A DNA stretch of 61,592 nt from Candidatus Woesearchaeota archaeon (GCA_014729995.1 WJIZ01000042.1:1-61592), one strand, 5' to 3'. Shown: positions 8,090 to 17,054, numbered from the stretch's first letter. Made by a program: numbers and translations. The notes: generated by a model from the letters alone, not told the origin.

Positions 8090-8362
8090 ATGGCGAAAGA
8101 CAAATACCAGAAAAAACAGGAGAAGAAAGGCGGCGTCCACTTTACCAGGGCAGTTCCTGCAGAAGTGCAGGAGATTATAGGCAGGACAGGTTCAAGGGGG
8201 GAGGCTGTGCAGGTAAGGTGCAAGGTCATGTCAGGTAGGGACTCCAACAAGGTTTTGAGGAGAAACTGCAAGGGCCCTGTCCAGATAGGGGATGTGCTGA
8301 TGCTCAGGGAAACTGAGATAGAAGCCAAGCCGCTGGGAAGAGCCGGAAGGGGTGCAAGGTAA
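8090..8362 (+). CDS. rps28e: Ribosomal protein S28e
   Basis: This 90-residue small-subunit protein is recognised by the RTGSRGEAVQVRCKVMSGRD core and the C-terminal PVQIGDVLMLRETEIEA. The first 20 residues are a basic extension (KYQKKQEKKGG) longer than in many archaea. It starts 2 nt after the L7Ae stop and is followed directly by L24e. Confidence 0.96.
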   Translation: MAKDKYQKKQEKKGGVHFTRAVPAEVQEIIGRTGSRGEAVQVRCKVMSGRDSNKVLRRNCKGPVQIGDVLMLRETEIEAKPLGRAGRGAR

Positions 8363-8363
8363 G

Positions 8364-8540
8364 ATGGTAAAATGTACTTTTTGCGGGCAGCAGGTAAAGC
8401 CAGGCACAGGCAAGATTTTTGTATACAAAGACGGAAAGACAAATAATTTTTGCAGCTCCAAATGCGAGAAAAATATGCTTAAGCTCAAAAGAAAGCCCAT
8501 CGCTACCAAATGGAGCAGCAGGTTTATCAAGACAAAATGA
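8364..8540 (+). CDS. rpl24e: Ribosomal protein L24e
   Basis: The 58-residue product is a zinc-ribbon ribosomal protein. Its ligands are C-x2-C in CTFCG near residues 4-7 and C-x3-C in FCSSKC near 30-34, followed by KLKRKP. The start at MVKCTFCG is one base after the S28e stop; a four-residue longer frame starting inside S28e is not used. The stop overlaps the ndk start (ATGA). Confidence 0.95.
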   Translation: MVKCTFCGQQVKPGTGKIFVYKDGKTNNFCSSKCEKNMLKLKRKPIATKWSSRFIKTK

Positions 8541-9040
8541 TAGAGCAAAGCCTGGTATTGATAAAGCCGGACGGCATGGTAAAGCACCTGACAGGGGATA
8601 TTATATCAAAGCTTTCGGAAACGGGGCTGAGGATAGTGGGCGCCAAGGTCGTGCAGGTGACAAGAGAATTGGCTGAAGAGCATTACCAGCAGCTCAAGGA
8701 CGCTAAATTTTTTGATGAGCTGATAAGGTATATAATGGGTGAATACCACACCAAATCTGTCCTGGCCATAGTTTACCAGGGCCATGATGCCTGCAGGAAA
8801 ATCCGGAAGATAGCAGGCGAGACTAATCCCGAAAAAGCAGAGCCCACATCCATAAGGGGCAAATACGGCAGGATAACCCAGGCAGGGGTTTTTGAGAATG
8901 TCGTCCATGCTTCCGAAAATCCGGAAGAAGGCAAGAGAGAGATAATGCTCTGGTTCAGGCCCGGAGAACTGGTATATACAATATTTCCCACAGAATTGCG
9001 CGAGATAAAGCGTGAGGAATTATTTTGGAAGGAGGATTAA
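8537..9040 (+). CDS. ndk: Nucleoside diphosphate kinase
   Basis: The enzyme transfers the terminal phosphate between NTPs and NDPs. The 167-residue protein has LIKPDGM at 8-14, the GKYGRI region and the catalytic histidine H124 in NVVHASE. It is longer than the typical 150 residues, with the extra length around ETNPEKAEPTS and near the C-terminus, as in other archaea. The start at 8537 overlaps the L24e stop by 4 bp (ATGA) and gives the standard MIEQSLVLIKP beginning. Confidence 0.95.
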   Translation: MIEQSLVLIKPDGMVKHLTGDIISKLSETGLRIVGAKVVQVTRELAEEHYQQLKDAKFFDELIRYIMGEYHTKSVLAIVYQGHDACRKIRKIAGETNPEKAEPTSIRGKYGRITQAGVFENVVHASENPEEGKREIMLWFRPGELVYTIFPTELREIKREELFWKED

Positions 9041-9041
9041 A

Positions 9042-11222
9042 ATGGGAGAAAAGACAGTCGATAAGGTAATGAGGATCAACAGGGTTCCTGCACAGATCAG
9101 GAATATCGCTATTTGTGCACATATAGACCACGGCAAGACCACGCTTACAGACAACCTGGTAGCCGGGGCAGGAATGATGTCCGAGGAGCTTGCAGGGAAG
9201 CAGCTGGTCATGGATTTCCATGAGGATGAGCAGGAAAGAGGCATCACAATAGACACTGCGGCTGTATCCATGGTGCATAAGTTTGATGACAAGGAATACC
9301 TTATCAATCTGTTGGATACGCCCGGCCATGTTGATTTCGGCGGCGATGTCACGAGGGCAATGAGGGCTGTTGACGGAGCAATAGTGCTTTGCTGCGCTTC
9401 CGAAGGAATCATGCCCCAGACAGAAACAGTGCTGAGGCAGGCGCTGAGGGAAAGGGTAAGGCCCGTGCTTTTCATAAATAAGGTTGACAGGCTGATCAAG
9501 GAGCTTCAGCTTACTCCCGAGCAGATGCAGGAGCGCTTTATCAAGATCATCACCCATGTTAATAAGCTTATAAAGCAGATTGCCGAGAAGGAGTACGGGG
9601 AAAAATGGCAGCTGAATGTCCAGGAGGGCTTAGTTGCTTTTGGCTCTGCTTTCCATAACTGGGCATTAAGCATTCCCTTTATGCAGAAAACAGGCATCAC
9701 ATTCAAGGATATCATAGATGCTTATAGCGATCAGGGCGAGAAATACAAGGAGCTGGCAAAGAAAGCGCCTTTGCATGAGGTATTGCTTAACATGGTAGTG
9801 AGGCACATGCCCAATCCGGTGGATGCGCAGAAATACAGGATCTCCAAGATATGGAACGGCGAGCTCGATTCCGAGGAGGGAAAATCGCTGGTAAACTGCA
9901 GCCCCAACGGCCCGCTGTTCTTTGTTGTAACCAAGATTGTCGTGGATCCCCAGGCTGGAGAGATTTCGGCAGGAAGGCTTTTCTCCGGGACAATGAAAAA
10001 GGGGATGGATGTCCACCTTAACAGGATGAAGCAGCCGGGAAAAATACAGCAGGTGTATATTTACAACGGCTCAAAAAGAGAGATAATCGACAATGTGCCT
10101 GCAGGAAATATAATCGGCGTGGGAGGAATAAAGTCATTCCCCGGAGAGACAGTTACTCTTTCTGAAACAACGCCTTTCGAGGAAATAACTCACATATTCG
10201 AGCCTGTTGTTACAAAGGCAATACGTGCGGCAAACCCCGCAGACCTTCCTAAGCTGATAGAGACATTAAGGACTGTAGCCAAGGAAGACCCTTCTGTCGA
10301 GGTGGAAATAAATGAGGAAACAGGGGAGCATCTTCTGCACGGCATGGGAGAGTTGCACCTTGAAGTCATAGAAAACAGGATAAAGGCAGAGAAAAACGTG
10401 CAGGTAAAGACATCACCCCCTATAGTTGTTTATAGGGAGACTGTCACAAAGCCTTCTTCAGGAGAAGTAGAGGGGAAATCACCTAACAAGCACAATAAGT
10501 TCTACTTTAAAGTAGAGCCCCTGGATGATGCTGTTTATGATGCGATAAAGCAGGGCAAGATACATTCAGGCAGAGTCAAGAAAAAGGATACTGCCTTAAG
10601 GGACTCTTTGGTGGAGGCAGGAATGGACTCAAAGGATGCTGTAAAAGTCAAAGACATTTTCAACGGGAATATACTTGTAGACGAAACCCGCGGCCAGGTG
10701 CATCTGGGCGAGGTGATAGAGATGATTTTTGACATGTTCGAGGATGTCATGAAAGCGGGGCCTTTGGCTAAAGAGCCCTGCATCAAGGTAAGGGTCAGCC
10801 TGACTGACATGAAGCTGCACGAAGATGCCATCCATAGGGGGCCTGCCCAGGTCTATCCTGCTGTAAGGGAGGGCATAAGGGGGGCGATGATGCTGGCAAA
10901 GCCGCTGATGTTTGAGCCGCTGCAGATAATGCGCATCGAAGCGCCTACAGAATACATGGGAGAGCTTTCAAAGATAATCTCAAACAAAAGGGGGCAGCTT
11001 CTGGAGATGAACCAGGAAGGCGCTTTGGTTGTTGCAAGGGCGAAGCTGCCTGTGGCTGAACTGTTCGGCTGGTCATCTGAGCTTCGCTCTGCTACGGGAG
11101 GAAGGGGCAATTCAAGCCTTGTGGACCAGATGTTTGAAAAGCTGCCGGAAGAGCTACAGGAAAAAATCAAGTCGCAGCTGAAGGACAGAAAAGGGCTGAG
11201 TGATGCACAACTGGGTGCGTAA
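9042..11222 (+). CDS. fusA: Translation elongation factor 2
   Basis: This 726-residue GTPase moves tRNAs and mRNA through the ribosome. G1 is AHIDHGKT (26-33), followed by the DTPGHVDF and NKVD motifs and domains II-V. The C-terminal loop HEDAIHRGPAQ keeps the histidine that is converted to diphthamide in archaea and eukaryotes. GGAGGATT lies 6 nt before the chosen ATG, just after the ndk stop, so the ten-residue longer frame is rejected. It probably belongs to the L7Ae-Ndk transcription unit. Confidence 0.97.
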   Translation: MGEKTVDKVMRINRVPAQIRNIAICAHIDHGKTTLTDNLVAGAGMMSEELAGKQLVMDFHEDEQERGITIDTAAVSMVHKFDDKEYLINLLDTPGHVDFGGDVTRAMRAVDGAIVLCCASEGIMPQTETVLRQALRERVRPVLFINKVDRLIKELQLTPEQMQERFIKIITHVNKLIKQIAEKEYGEKWQLNVQEGLVAFGSAFHNWALSIPFMQKTGITFKDIIDAYSDQGEKYKELAKKAPLHEVLLNMVVRHMPNPVDAQKYRISKIWNGELDSEEGKSLVNCSPNGPLFFVVTKIVVDPQAGEISAGRLFSGTMKKGMDVHLNRMKQPGKIQQVYIYNGSKREIIDNVPAGNIIGVGGIKSFPGETVTLSETTPFEEITHIFEPVVTKAIRAANPADLPKLIETLRTVAKEDPSVEVEINEETGEHLLHGMGELHLEVIENRIKAEKNVQVKTSPPIVVYRETVTKPSSGEVEGKSPNKHNKFYFKVEPLDDAVYDAIKQGKIHSGRVKKKDTALRDSLVEAGMDSKDAVKVKDIFNGNILVDETRGQVHLGEVIEMIFDMFEDVMKAGPLAKEPCIKVRVSLTDMKLHEDAIHRGPAQVYPAVREGIRGAMMLAKPLMFEPLQIMRIEAPTEYMGELSKIISNKRGQLLEMNQEGALVVARAKLPVAELFGWSSELRSATGGRGNSSLVDQMFEKLPEELQEKIKSQLKDRKGLSDAQLGA

Positions 11223-11256
11223 GCTTCTTAAATACCATAATGATTAGCCTGTTATA

Positions 11257-11871
11257 ATGGGCAGTCCTGAAAGGAATTATCTGAATGATGCAGCTGCTGT
11301 AATGAGGGCAAATTATGAGCGTCAAATAGCATTGGCTATGGATAAGCCCACTCATGAAATGTTTGCACAAACCGGAATCTATAACCAGATTGATGATATT
11401 GTCTTACACCTTTCTGAAAAATACGAGGAAAGTGATAATTTTGCCCATAAAGCTTTGGATAAGCTTAAGAAAGCTGCAAAAATAGTAGGAGTTCCTGCTC
11501 TATCAGGAGCAATAACAGGCGCTTACTGCGGATACGGGGAAGAAAGCATGCTCCACGGTGCAGAAATAGGCTCATTCTATTGCTCTCTTGCAGGAGCCAC
11601 TGTGTGGGGGATAGGAATAGTTATAGAAGACTTGGTAAAAGGAATGTCCAGGTTGAGTTCGCGCCTATGGGAGTATACATCAAAACAAAACCCGGAAGAT
11701 TTGATAATAAGAGAATTATCAGAAAAAATTAAGGCAATTGATGCAACAGTAAACGACATAGAGAATATATTAGATTTTCATTTTCTGGCTAAGCGCCAAA
11801 TTTTAAAATTAATTCAATATCCGGAAACTAAATCCAAGAAAAGGCCAATAAGTCTTGAAAGCTGGTCATAA
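11257..11871 (+). CDS. Hypothetical protein with Gly-rich hydrophobic segment
   Basis: This 204-residue protein is not recognised. The N-terminal 70 residues are helical and charged. Residues about 75-125 form two hydrophobic, Gly/Ala-rich stretches (VPALSGAITGAYCGYG and SLAGATVWGIGIVIED) that resemble membrane-inserting hairpins. The C-terminal part is again helical. A TTAAATA element about 30 nt upstream of the ATG suggests its own leaderless promoter. Its stop overlaps the next ATG by one base, so the two form a small operon. Confidence 0.6.
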   Translation: MGSPERNYLNDAAAVMRANYERQIALAMDKPTHEMFAQTGIYNQIDDIVLHLSEKYEESDNFAHKALDKLKKAAKIVGVPALSGAITGAYCGYGEESMLHGAEIGSFYCSLAGATVWGIGIVIEDLVKGMSRLSSRLWEYTSKQNPEDLIIRELSEKIKAIDATVNDIENILDFHFLAKRQILKLIQYPETKSKKRPISLESWS

Positions 11872-12122
11872 TGCCGATAATGTATGGGGCAGCCGGATCA
11901 ATAGTAAATCGATTGACTTCGCTGGAATATAATACAATGAAATATGCAGCCGCGGGCGTAGTGCATGTTGGATTAGAGGCATTACTCTCGGATATAAAAA
12001 TGCGAATTGAAATAAGAAAGCATAGAAGACTCATCGATATTGTTGAGGATATGTCTGCTGAAGAGACCCAGCTTCTGGTTGGGGGGCTTGCATATAGATG
12101 GTTTGGCAGCGACATTTCCTGA
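11871..12122 (+). CDS. Hypothetical 83-residue protein
   Basis: The ATG shares a base with the preceding stop (TAATG), a coupling arrangement that supports the start. The protein begins with an amphipathic, Ala/Gly-rich stretch (AAGVVHVGLEALLSD) followed by a basic helix and an acidic ESMSAEET-like C-terminus ending in WFGSDIS. No domain is recognised. It probably works with the upstream gene (inferred from the overlap). Confidence 0.5.
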   Translation: MPIMYGAAGSIVNRLTSLEYNTMKYAAAGVVHVGLEALLSDIKMRIEIRKHRRLIDIVEDMSAEETQLLVGGLAYRWFGSDIS

Positions 12123-12161
12123 AACCCCTCAATTATGCAACACGCTAATCTGATAGTAACC

Positions 12162-12169
12162 TTTATAAA
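12162..12169 (+). promoter_or_regulatory. TATA box of the EF-1A/S10 operon
   Basis: TTTATAAA lies about 65 nt upstream of the EF-1A ATG. An initiation point near 12190 leaves a short leader holding a GGAGGAT ribosome-binding site, fitting a highly expressed leadered mRNA. Confidence 0.55.
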
Positions 12170-12229
12170 TAACGATAAAATCCTTTAAGACGAAAAAACG
12201 CTTAAAAAATAATAAAGGAGGATTTAAAA

Positions 12230-13516
12230 ATGGCTGATAAAAAACCACACATAAACATTGTTTTCATAGGCCATGTTGACCATGGAAAGTCCACAACAGT
12301 GGGCAGGCTGCTTTTCGATACAAAAAACATTGACGAGCAGACCATGAGAAAGCTCAAGGAGAAGGCAGAAAGCCTGGGCAAAGGCGGCTTTGAATTCGCT
12401 TTTGTCATGGACAACCTGAAAGAGGAGCAGGAAAGGGGAGTCACAATCGACCTTGCCCATAAAAGATTTGATACAGAGAAGTATTATTTCACAATAATCG
12501 ATGCTCCCGGCCATAAGGACTTTATCAAGAACATGATTACAGGAGCATCCCAGGCAGATGTGGGCGTGTTAGTTGTAGCAGCTAATGACGGCGTTAATGC
12601 ACAGACAAAGGAGCATACATTCCTGGCAAGAACCTTAGGAGTGGAGCAGATGATTATAGCCGTAAACAAGATGGATATCAGCGGAGTTGAGTACTCTGAA
12701 GACAAATACAAGAAAGTCAAGGAAGACGTTTCAACCCTGCTGAAGACAGTAGGCTATAAGCCTGAAGAGATTCCCTTTGTACCCATAGCAGCGCTGAAAG
12801 GCGATAATGTTGCTGAAAAATCAGCTAATATGCCATGGTACAACGGCAAGACCCTTCTTCAGATCCTGGATGACATAAAAGAGCCTGAAAAGCCTGTCGA
12901 CCTTCCGTTGAGGCTGCCTATACAGGATGTTTATAACATAACAGGCATAGGCGTTGTCCCTGTCGGAAGAGTTGAGACAGGAAAGATTAAGATAGGCGAT
13001 AAGGTTATTGCCATGCCGGGAAGGGAAGGAAAAGGCGTTAACGGAGAAGTAAAGAGCGTAGAGATGCACCATGAGCAGATGCAGGAAGCAACCCCCGGAG
13101 ACAATATAGGATTTAACATAAGGGGCTTTGGCAAGAAAGACATAGCAAGGGGAGATGTTATAGGGCACACGGACAACCCTCCTACTGTGGCTACAGAGTT
13201 TACAGCACACATGGTTGTCCTGAACCATCCTACAGTCATAACCGTAGGCTACACTCCTGTCTTCCACATACATACAGCGCAGATAGCTTGCCAGGTTACA
13301 GCGATAGAGAAGAAAATGAACCCTGCAACAGGCGAGACAATAGCAGAAAACCCTGACTTCATAAAGAACGGCGATGCAGCCATAGTCAAGGTAAAGCCTG
13401 TCCAGCCTCTGGTCATAGAGAAGCAGAAAGACATCCCTCATATGTCGCGGTTTGCTATCAGGGATTCAGGCTCTACAGTTGCAGCAGGAATGTGCATAGA
13501 CCTTGTCAAGAAATAA
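12230..13516 (+). CDS. tuf: Translation elongation factor 1-alpha
   Basis: The 428-residue GTPase delivers aminoacyl-tRNA to the ribosome. It carries GHVDHGKST (14-22), [12 protein letters not shown] and three domains of normal archaeal length. Codon use and the strong GGAGGAT ribosome-binding site agree with high expression. It is followed by S10, the standard archaeal EF-1A-S10 pair. Confidence 0.98.
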   Translation: MADKKPHINIVFIGHVDHGKSTTVGRLLFDTKNIDEQTMRKLKEKAESLGKGGFEFAFVMDNLKEEQERGVTIDLAHKRFDTEKYYFTIIDAPGHKDFIKNMITGASQADVGVLVVAANDGVNAQTKEHTFLARTLGVEQMIIAVNKMDISGVEYSEDKYKKVKEDVSTLLKTVGYKPEEIPFVPIAALKGDNVAEKSANMPWYNGKTLLQILDDIKEPEKPVDLPLRLPIQDVYNITGIGVVPVGRVETGKIKIGDKVIAMPGREGKGVNGEVKSVEMHHEQMQEATPGDNIGFNIRGFGKKDIARGDVIGHTDNPPTVATEFTAHMVVLNHPTVITVGYTPVFHIHTAQIACQVTAIEKKMNPATGETIAENPDFIKNGDAAIVKVKPVQPLVIEKQKDIPHMSRFAIRDSGSTVAAGMCIDLVKK

Positions 13517-13530
13517 TTTTTTTTATTTTC
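13517..13530 (+). terminator. T-rich stretch after EF-1A
   Basis: TTTTTTTTATTTT directly after the EF-1A stop is a typical archaeal U-tract. It may give partial termination before S10. Confidence 0.35.
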
Positions 13531-13592
13531 CCACCAGGATTCCTGGATCATGGTGAACTAAGCTTATCATGAAATAAGCCCTGAGGAACAAG

Positions 13593-13904
13593 ATGCAGAA
13601 AGCAAGAATAAAGCTGGCAAGTACGGACATAGCGAAAATCAACGGAGTTTGCTCAGCAATAGGCGATATAGCTGAGAAGACAGGGGTAGATATGAGAGGA
13701 CCTATTCCCCTGCCAACGAAGAAGCTGAAGATCACAACAAGGAAATCGCCGTGCGGTGACGGAAAGGCAACCTGGGAAAAATATGAGGCAAGGGTGCATA
13801 AGAGGCTTATCGACCTTGGCATAGATGAGCGCGCCCTAAAGCTTGTGATGAGAGTTCCCATCCCGGAGGGGCTTAATATAGAGATTGAGATGATAGGCGT
13901 TTAA
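13593..13904 (+). CDS. rps10: Ribosomal protein S10
   Basis: The 103-residue protein matches archaeal uS10: [15 protein letters not shown] at the start, [10 protein letters not shown] in the middle and the [17 protein letters not shown]-terminus. A GAGGAA sequence lies just before the ATG. It lies 76 bp downstream of EF-1A and ends at the border of a relic zone. Confidence 0.97.
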   Translation: MQKARIKLASTDIAKINGVCSAIGDIAEKTGVDMRGPIPLPTKKLKITTRKSPCGDGKATWEKYEARVHKRLIDLGIDERALKLVMRVPIPEGLNIEIEMIGV

Positions 13905-13905
13905 G

Positions 13906-14070
13906 CTATTTCTTGCAGGCAATAACTGCATAAATATCCCTGCGATATTTTACCTCTATATTCCGGAATCCTATTCTTTTAAGCTGGCTTATATGGTCTT
14001 TCTCTTTCAGTATTCTTTCAATTTTTTTTGTTAAGCCCCATATGATTTTATATAGACTCGTAAAAAATCG
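13906..14070 (-). pseudogene. C-terminal remnant of a SAM methyltransferase
   Basis: The minus strand is open for 54 codons and ends in LKRIGFRNIEVKYRRDIYAV then IACKK. The pattern lk-GF-n-ev-y--di-av-a-KK is the usual C-terminus of class I (UbiE-like) SAM-dependent methyltransferases. The frame is cut by a stop at 14071-14073, has no start codon and lacks the SAM-binding part, so it is a decayed fragment. It converges on S10 with one base between the stops. Confidence 0.45.
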
Positions 14071-14074
14071 TTAG

Positions 14075-14236
14075 GGTTATATACAAATAAGCCCTGGTTT
14101 ACAGAGCGAATTAAGCAAAAGAAAGGTATTTGCTAGAGAAACCTATGGAGAGATTATATGGAATTTGATAGAGCACACCAAGGAATTATCCGAAGAGAAG
14201 AAAAATAATAAATATATTTATTCTGAAGCCATGTAA
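14075..14236 (+). pseudogene. VapB-type antitoxin remnant (DUF7557-like)
   Basis: This 53-codon frame begins right after a TAG and has no start codon except a Met one codon before the stop. It reads IQISPGLQSELSKRKVF, then ARETYGEIIWNLIEHTKELSEE. That matches the archaeal antitoxin pattern IQIS-L-eL-k-k--RETY-eVI--Li----elsee. A VapC-type PIN toxin is not found next to it. The first codons of the ribbon are missing, so the gene appears broken. Confidence 0.45.
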
Positions 14237-14583
14237 TATCTGATTCTCAATTTTTGGTAATGCTTTTGCGCAGCATTTAGCAATAATGCTGCCTGGGGCA
14301 ATCCACATAACATTACATTTCCAACAATGCCTATGGAATCTCCCACTCCTTTGAATATCTGTTCAATTATCAACCTATCAATAGATTCTGGTTCTTTCTG
14401 ATTAATTTTTACGCCATCAAAAATGGGGCGAAATCTTAAGGGAACAGTCTGGGGCTGGTTAATTGAATATTTATCCGCAACAAAGCCGAGGAAATACTCA
14501 TCCCCTGTCTTATGGCCTAGGTATGTTCCCGCAGGATCCAAGCCTGTAACTATACCATCGCAGAATGCCTGAATTTTTCCCAT
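14218..14583 (-). CDS. Hypothetical 121-residue protein
   Basis: The ATG at 14583 lies about 30 nt downstream of an ATATTTATATTAAA promoter-like element on the minus strand. The protein has a Gly-rich start (DGIVTGLDPAGTYLGHKTGDE) and a C-terminal hydrophobic helix (IGIVGNVMLCGLPQAALLLNAA). It is more AT-rich than neighbouring operons. No family is recognised, and it sits in a relic-rich interval. Confidence 0.5.
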   Translation of the reverse strand: MGKIQAFCDGIVTGLDPAGTYLGHKTGDEYFLGFVADKYSINQPQTVPLRFRPIFDGVKINQKEPESIDRLIIEQIFKGVGDSIGIVGNVMLCGLPQAALLLNAAQKHYQKLRIRYYMASE

Positions 14584-14719
14584 CTAATTTATTAAAATCA
14601 TTTTAATATAAATATTTTACTTTTTCGCTTACTAATAAAGAAAATAAGTTAAGAGAAGCCAGAGAAATTGCTTTCAATTAGTTAAACTTATAAACAAAAT
14701 ATCTATTCTTTTAGGCTGT

Positions 14720-14816
14720 GCCGGCGTCGCATAATCCGGTATTGCGCAAGACTGGAAAATTAAGACAGCAATCTTGTTTCCTTCGGGATGTCCCGGTTCA
14801 AATCCGGGCGCCGGCG
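14720..14816 (+). tRNA. tRNA-Ser (GGA) with a 13-nt intron
   Basis: The acceptor is GCCGGCG/CGCCGGC with discriminator G, the long variable arm is TCC-TTCG-GGA, and the T arm is CCCGG-TTCAAAT-CCGGG, all serine features. The anticodon stem CAAGA/TCTTG encloses 20 nt instead of 7. Removing 14758-14770 restores the loop CTGGAAA with anticodon GGA. The intron sits at the canonical 37/38 position. CTG/CAG pairing with 3-nt bulges next to it gives a relaxed bulge-helix-bulge for the splicing endonuclease. A TTATAAAC TATA box lies near 14687. Confidence 0.88.
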
Positions 14817-14861
14817 CTTTTTCCATTAATTTTATATAGAATTCTGATTTCTGTTTAGGCT

Positions 14862-16529
14862 ATGGATATAGATAAAATAATAAGGAAATATGCTTTGCAA
14901 AATGCGGTAAAGTTCAATGGAAAAGCCTCCCTGAAGGCAATTATGGGGAAGATATTCGCGGAAAATTCCTCTCTGAAGGAAAAAGCAGGAGAGATATCCA
15001 GAAAAACCAGCCAAATTATAAAAGAAGTCAATTCCATGCAGGCAGAAAAGCAGAAAAAGGAACTGCAGAAAATAGCGCCTGAACTGCTTGAAAAGAAAGA
15101 GAAGAAGGAAAGGGATATATTCGCTTTTCTCGGGCTTAAAGACAGTGAAAAAGTCAATACTGCCTTTCCGCCTTCACCGGAAAAGTATCCCCATATAGGC
15201 CATGCCAAGGCGATCTTGCTGAATCACATGCTCGCGAAGCAGCATAACGGAAAATTCATACTGCGTTTTGAAGACACCAATCCAAAATTAGCAAAAAAAG
15301 AATTTTATGGCATAATGCAGGAGGATTTCAAATGGCTGGGAGTTGAGTGGGATGAATTAGTTTATGCTTCGGACCATATGGAGCTGTTCTATGAGAAGGC
15401 AGAGTTCCTGATTAACGTGCATCTTGCTTATGTAGATAAGTCCTCCAAGGAAGAAATCAGGAAAAGCAGGCAAAGCGGCACGCCCACTAAGTACAGGGGC
15501 AAGTCTCCGGAAGAAAACCTGAAACTATGGGGGAAAATGTGGAAAGCAAAAGAAGGGAGCGCTGTCCTAAGGCTCAGGATAGACCTGAAGCACAAGAATA
15601 CAGCAATGAGGGACCCGACAATTTTCAGGATAATCGACCAAACTCATCCAAGGCAGAAAAATAAGTACAGGCTTTGGCCCAATTATGATTTCCAGAATGC
15701 GATAATGGATTCTTTTTCTGGCGTGGATGTGAGATTAAGGAGCAAGGAATTCGAGCTGAGGTCAGAGCTGCAAAGGTGGATACAGGATAAGCTGGAGATT
15801 AAGGAAACCCGCACTTATGAGTTCGGAAGGTTCAACATGACAGGTGTCTTAAGCTCTGGAAGGCTGATAAGGGAAAAGATAGAGAAAAAAGAGCTCATCG
15901 GCTGGGATGACCCGAGCCTTACAACTTTGGCTGCGCTCAGAAGAAGGGGGTTTTTGCCTGAGGCGATAAGAAGCTTCCTTCTCTCGACAGGCATCTCCAA
16001 GGCTGAAGCCACTCTCACCTGGGATGACTTGATAATGCATAATAGGCGGCTGCTTGATGCCACGGCAAGAAGATATTCAGCTATTTTTGACCCTGTGGAA
16101 ATTAACATGGAAAATGTCCCTGGTATGGCTGTAGAGCTGCACCTGAATCCGAATGAAAAGAAAGGCGGGAGGAAATTCAAGGTTGACGGGAAATTCATAA
16201 TTTCGAGAAGCGACATAAACAGGATGAAAGACAGGGAAATAACAAGGCTCATGGACTGCATTAATGTGATGAAAAACAAGGGAAAAGTGTGCTTCAGCTC
16301 TTTAAAGTTTGAGGATTTCAAAGGTAAAAGGGTGATTAACTGGCTTCCGGGAAAGGGCAATATAAAAGTCGAGGTAATGATGCCTGACAAGGAAAAGCTT
16401 CGCGGCCTGGCTGAGCATAATGCAAGAGGGCTGAAAGAAGGCGACATCATCCAGTTCGAGAGATTTGGGTTCTGCAGGCTGGACAAAAAAGAAAAGGATG
16501 TTCTTAAATTCCGGTATACCCATAAGTGA
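14862..16529 (+). CDS. gltX: Glutamyl-tRNA synthetase, archaeal type
   Basis: The 555-residue enzyme has the archaeal/eukaryotic GluRS layout: an N-terminal helical extension (1-90), the Rossmann core with HIGH at 111-114, and a C-terminal beta-barrel anticodon domain. RGWDDP-like GWDDPSLTTLAALRRRGFLPEAIR is diagnostic. The KMSKS-equivalent reads LSSGRLIR at about 330, where relatives usually have SKRK, so the expected lysine is replaced by glycine. The enzyme probably charges tRNA-Glu and, through amidation, tRNA-Gln (family inference). It follows tRNA-Ser by 45 bp. Confidence 0.95.
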   Translation: MDIDKIIRKYALQNAVKFNGKASLKAIMGKIFAENSSLKEKAGEISRKTSQIIKEVNSMQAEKQKKELQKIAPELLEKKEKKERDIFAFLGLKDSEKVNTAFPPSPEKYPHIGHAKAILLNHMLAKQHNGKFILRFEDTNPKLAKKEFYGIMQEDFKWLGVEWDELVYASDHMELFYEKAEFLINVHLAYVDKSSKEEIRKSRQSGTPTKYRGKSPEENLKLWGKMWKAKEGSAVLRLRIDLKHKNTAMRDPTIFRIIDQTHPRQKNKYRLWPNYDFQNAIMDSFSGVDVRLRSKEFELRSELQRWIQDKLEIKETRTYEFGRFNMTGVLSSGRLIREKIEKKELIGWDDPSLTTLAALRRRGFLPEAIRSFLLSTGISKAEATLTWDDLIMHNRRLLDATARRYSAIFDPVEINMENVPGMAVELHLNPNEKKGGRKFKVDGKFIISRSDINRMKDREITRLMDCINVMKNKGKVCFSSLKFEDFKGKRVINWLPGKGNIKVEVMMPDKEKLRGLAEHNARGLKEGDIIQFERFGFCRLDKKEKDVLKFRYTHK

Positions 16530-16577
16530 CCGGTTAAATCAAAAGATTTAAATCCTATTCCAGAGTTTGGGAATGAT

Positions 16578-16790
16578 ATGGATGGCAGTGAAACAATGGA
16601 AGAAGTTGTAGGAAATACACAAGCCCAAATCTTTCCGACTGCACAGCAATGGCGGCTTCACAGAGAATATATGCAGGGGCATTACCGCGGCCAGCCTGAT
16701 TGTATCGTGCCCAGGCATCTGCAAGAAGCATATTATGCATGTGAAAAATTTATTCAATCCTATCGGCGAATGAATATGCAGGATTTTTAA
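16578..16790 (+). CDS. Hypothetical 70-residue protein
   Basis: This short polar protein begins MDGSETMEEVV and ends in a helical YYACEKFIQSYRRMNMQDF segment. A GATTTAAATCC TATA-like element about 28 nt before the ATG supports a leaderless transcript. No family is recognised. Confidence 0.5.
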   Translation: MDGSETMEEVVGNTQAQIFPTAQQWRLHREYMQGHYRGQPDCIVPRHLQEAYYACEKFIQSYRRMNMQDF

Positions 16791-16871
16791 TTTTGGCTTC
16801 ATCATGCTGAGAATATGCATTAGCGTAACCTTTATATAATCAGTCAGCTACCTTTCATATGGGTGATAATT

Positions 16872-17054
16872 ATGGCAAAGACACTTGTAGTGGCTTCGCG
16901 GATAAAAGAGCTGGCAAAGCATGAGGGAAAGCAGTTAAATGTTTCATCTGACCTGACGGGCGCCCTTACCAAGAAAGTGGAATCCATTATAAGCGAAGCA
17001 TGTAAAAGAGCAGTTTTAAACGGAAGAACAACAGTTATGAGCAAGGACTTATAA
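16872..17054 (+). CDS. Histone-fold-like protein (DUF1931 type)
   Basis: The 60-residue product reads VVASRIKELAKHEGKQLNV at the start, then SDLTGALTKKVESIISEACKRAV and NGRTTVMSKDL. This helix-strand-long helix-RxTV--kDL pattern is that of the histone fold as found in DUF1931-type archaeal proteins. It lacks the usual nucleosomal histone motifs, so a DNA-binding or dimerising role is inferred. The start was set at the second Met because GGTGAT lies 6 nt before it. It overlaps the converging coiled-coil gene by 6 bp. Confidence 0.65.
   Translation: MAKTLVVASRIKELAKHEGKQLNVSSDLTGALTKKVESIISEACKRAVLNGRTTVMSKDL

Noticed and set aside
8955-9557. 200-codon minus-strand frame
   Set aside because: It lies opposite the EF-2 GTPase motifs; no independent start signal.
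12821-13441. 206-codon minus-strand frame
   Set aside because: It is antisense to EF-1A, Tyr/Cys-rich with no family resemblance; a shadow of strong codon bias.
15815-16486. 223-codon minus-strand frame
   Set aside because: It is antisense to gltX and Ser/Leu-rich in the manner of shadow frames.
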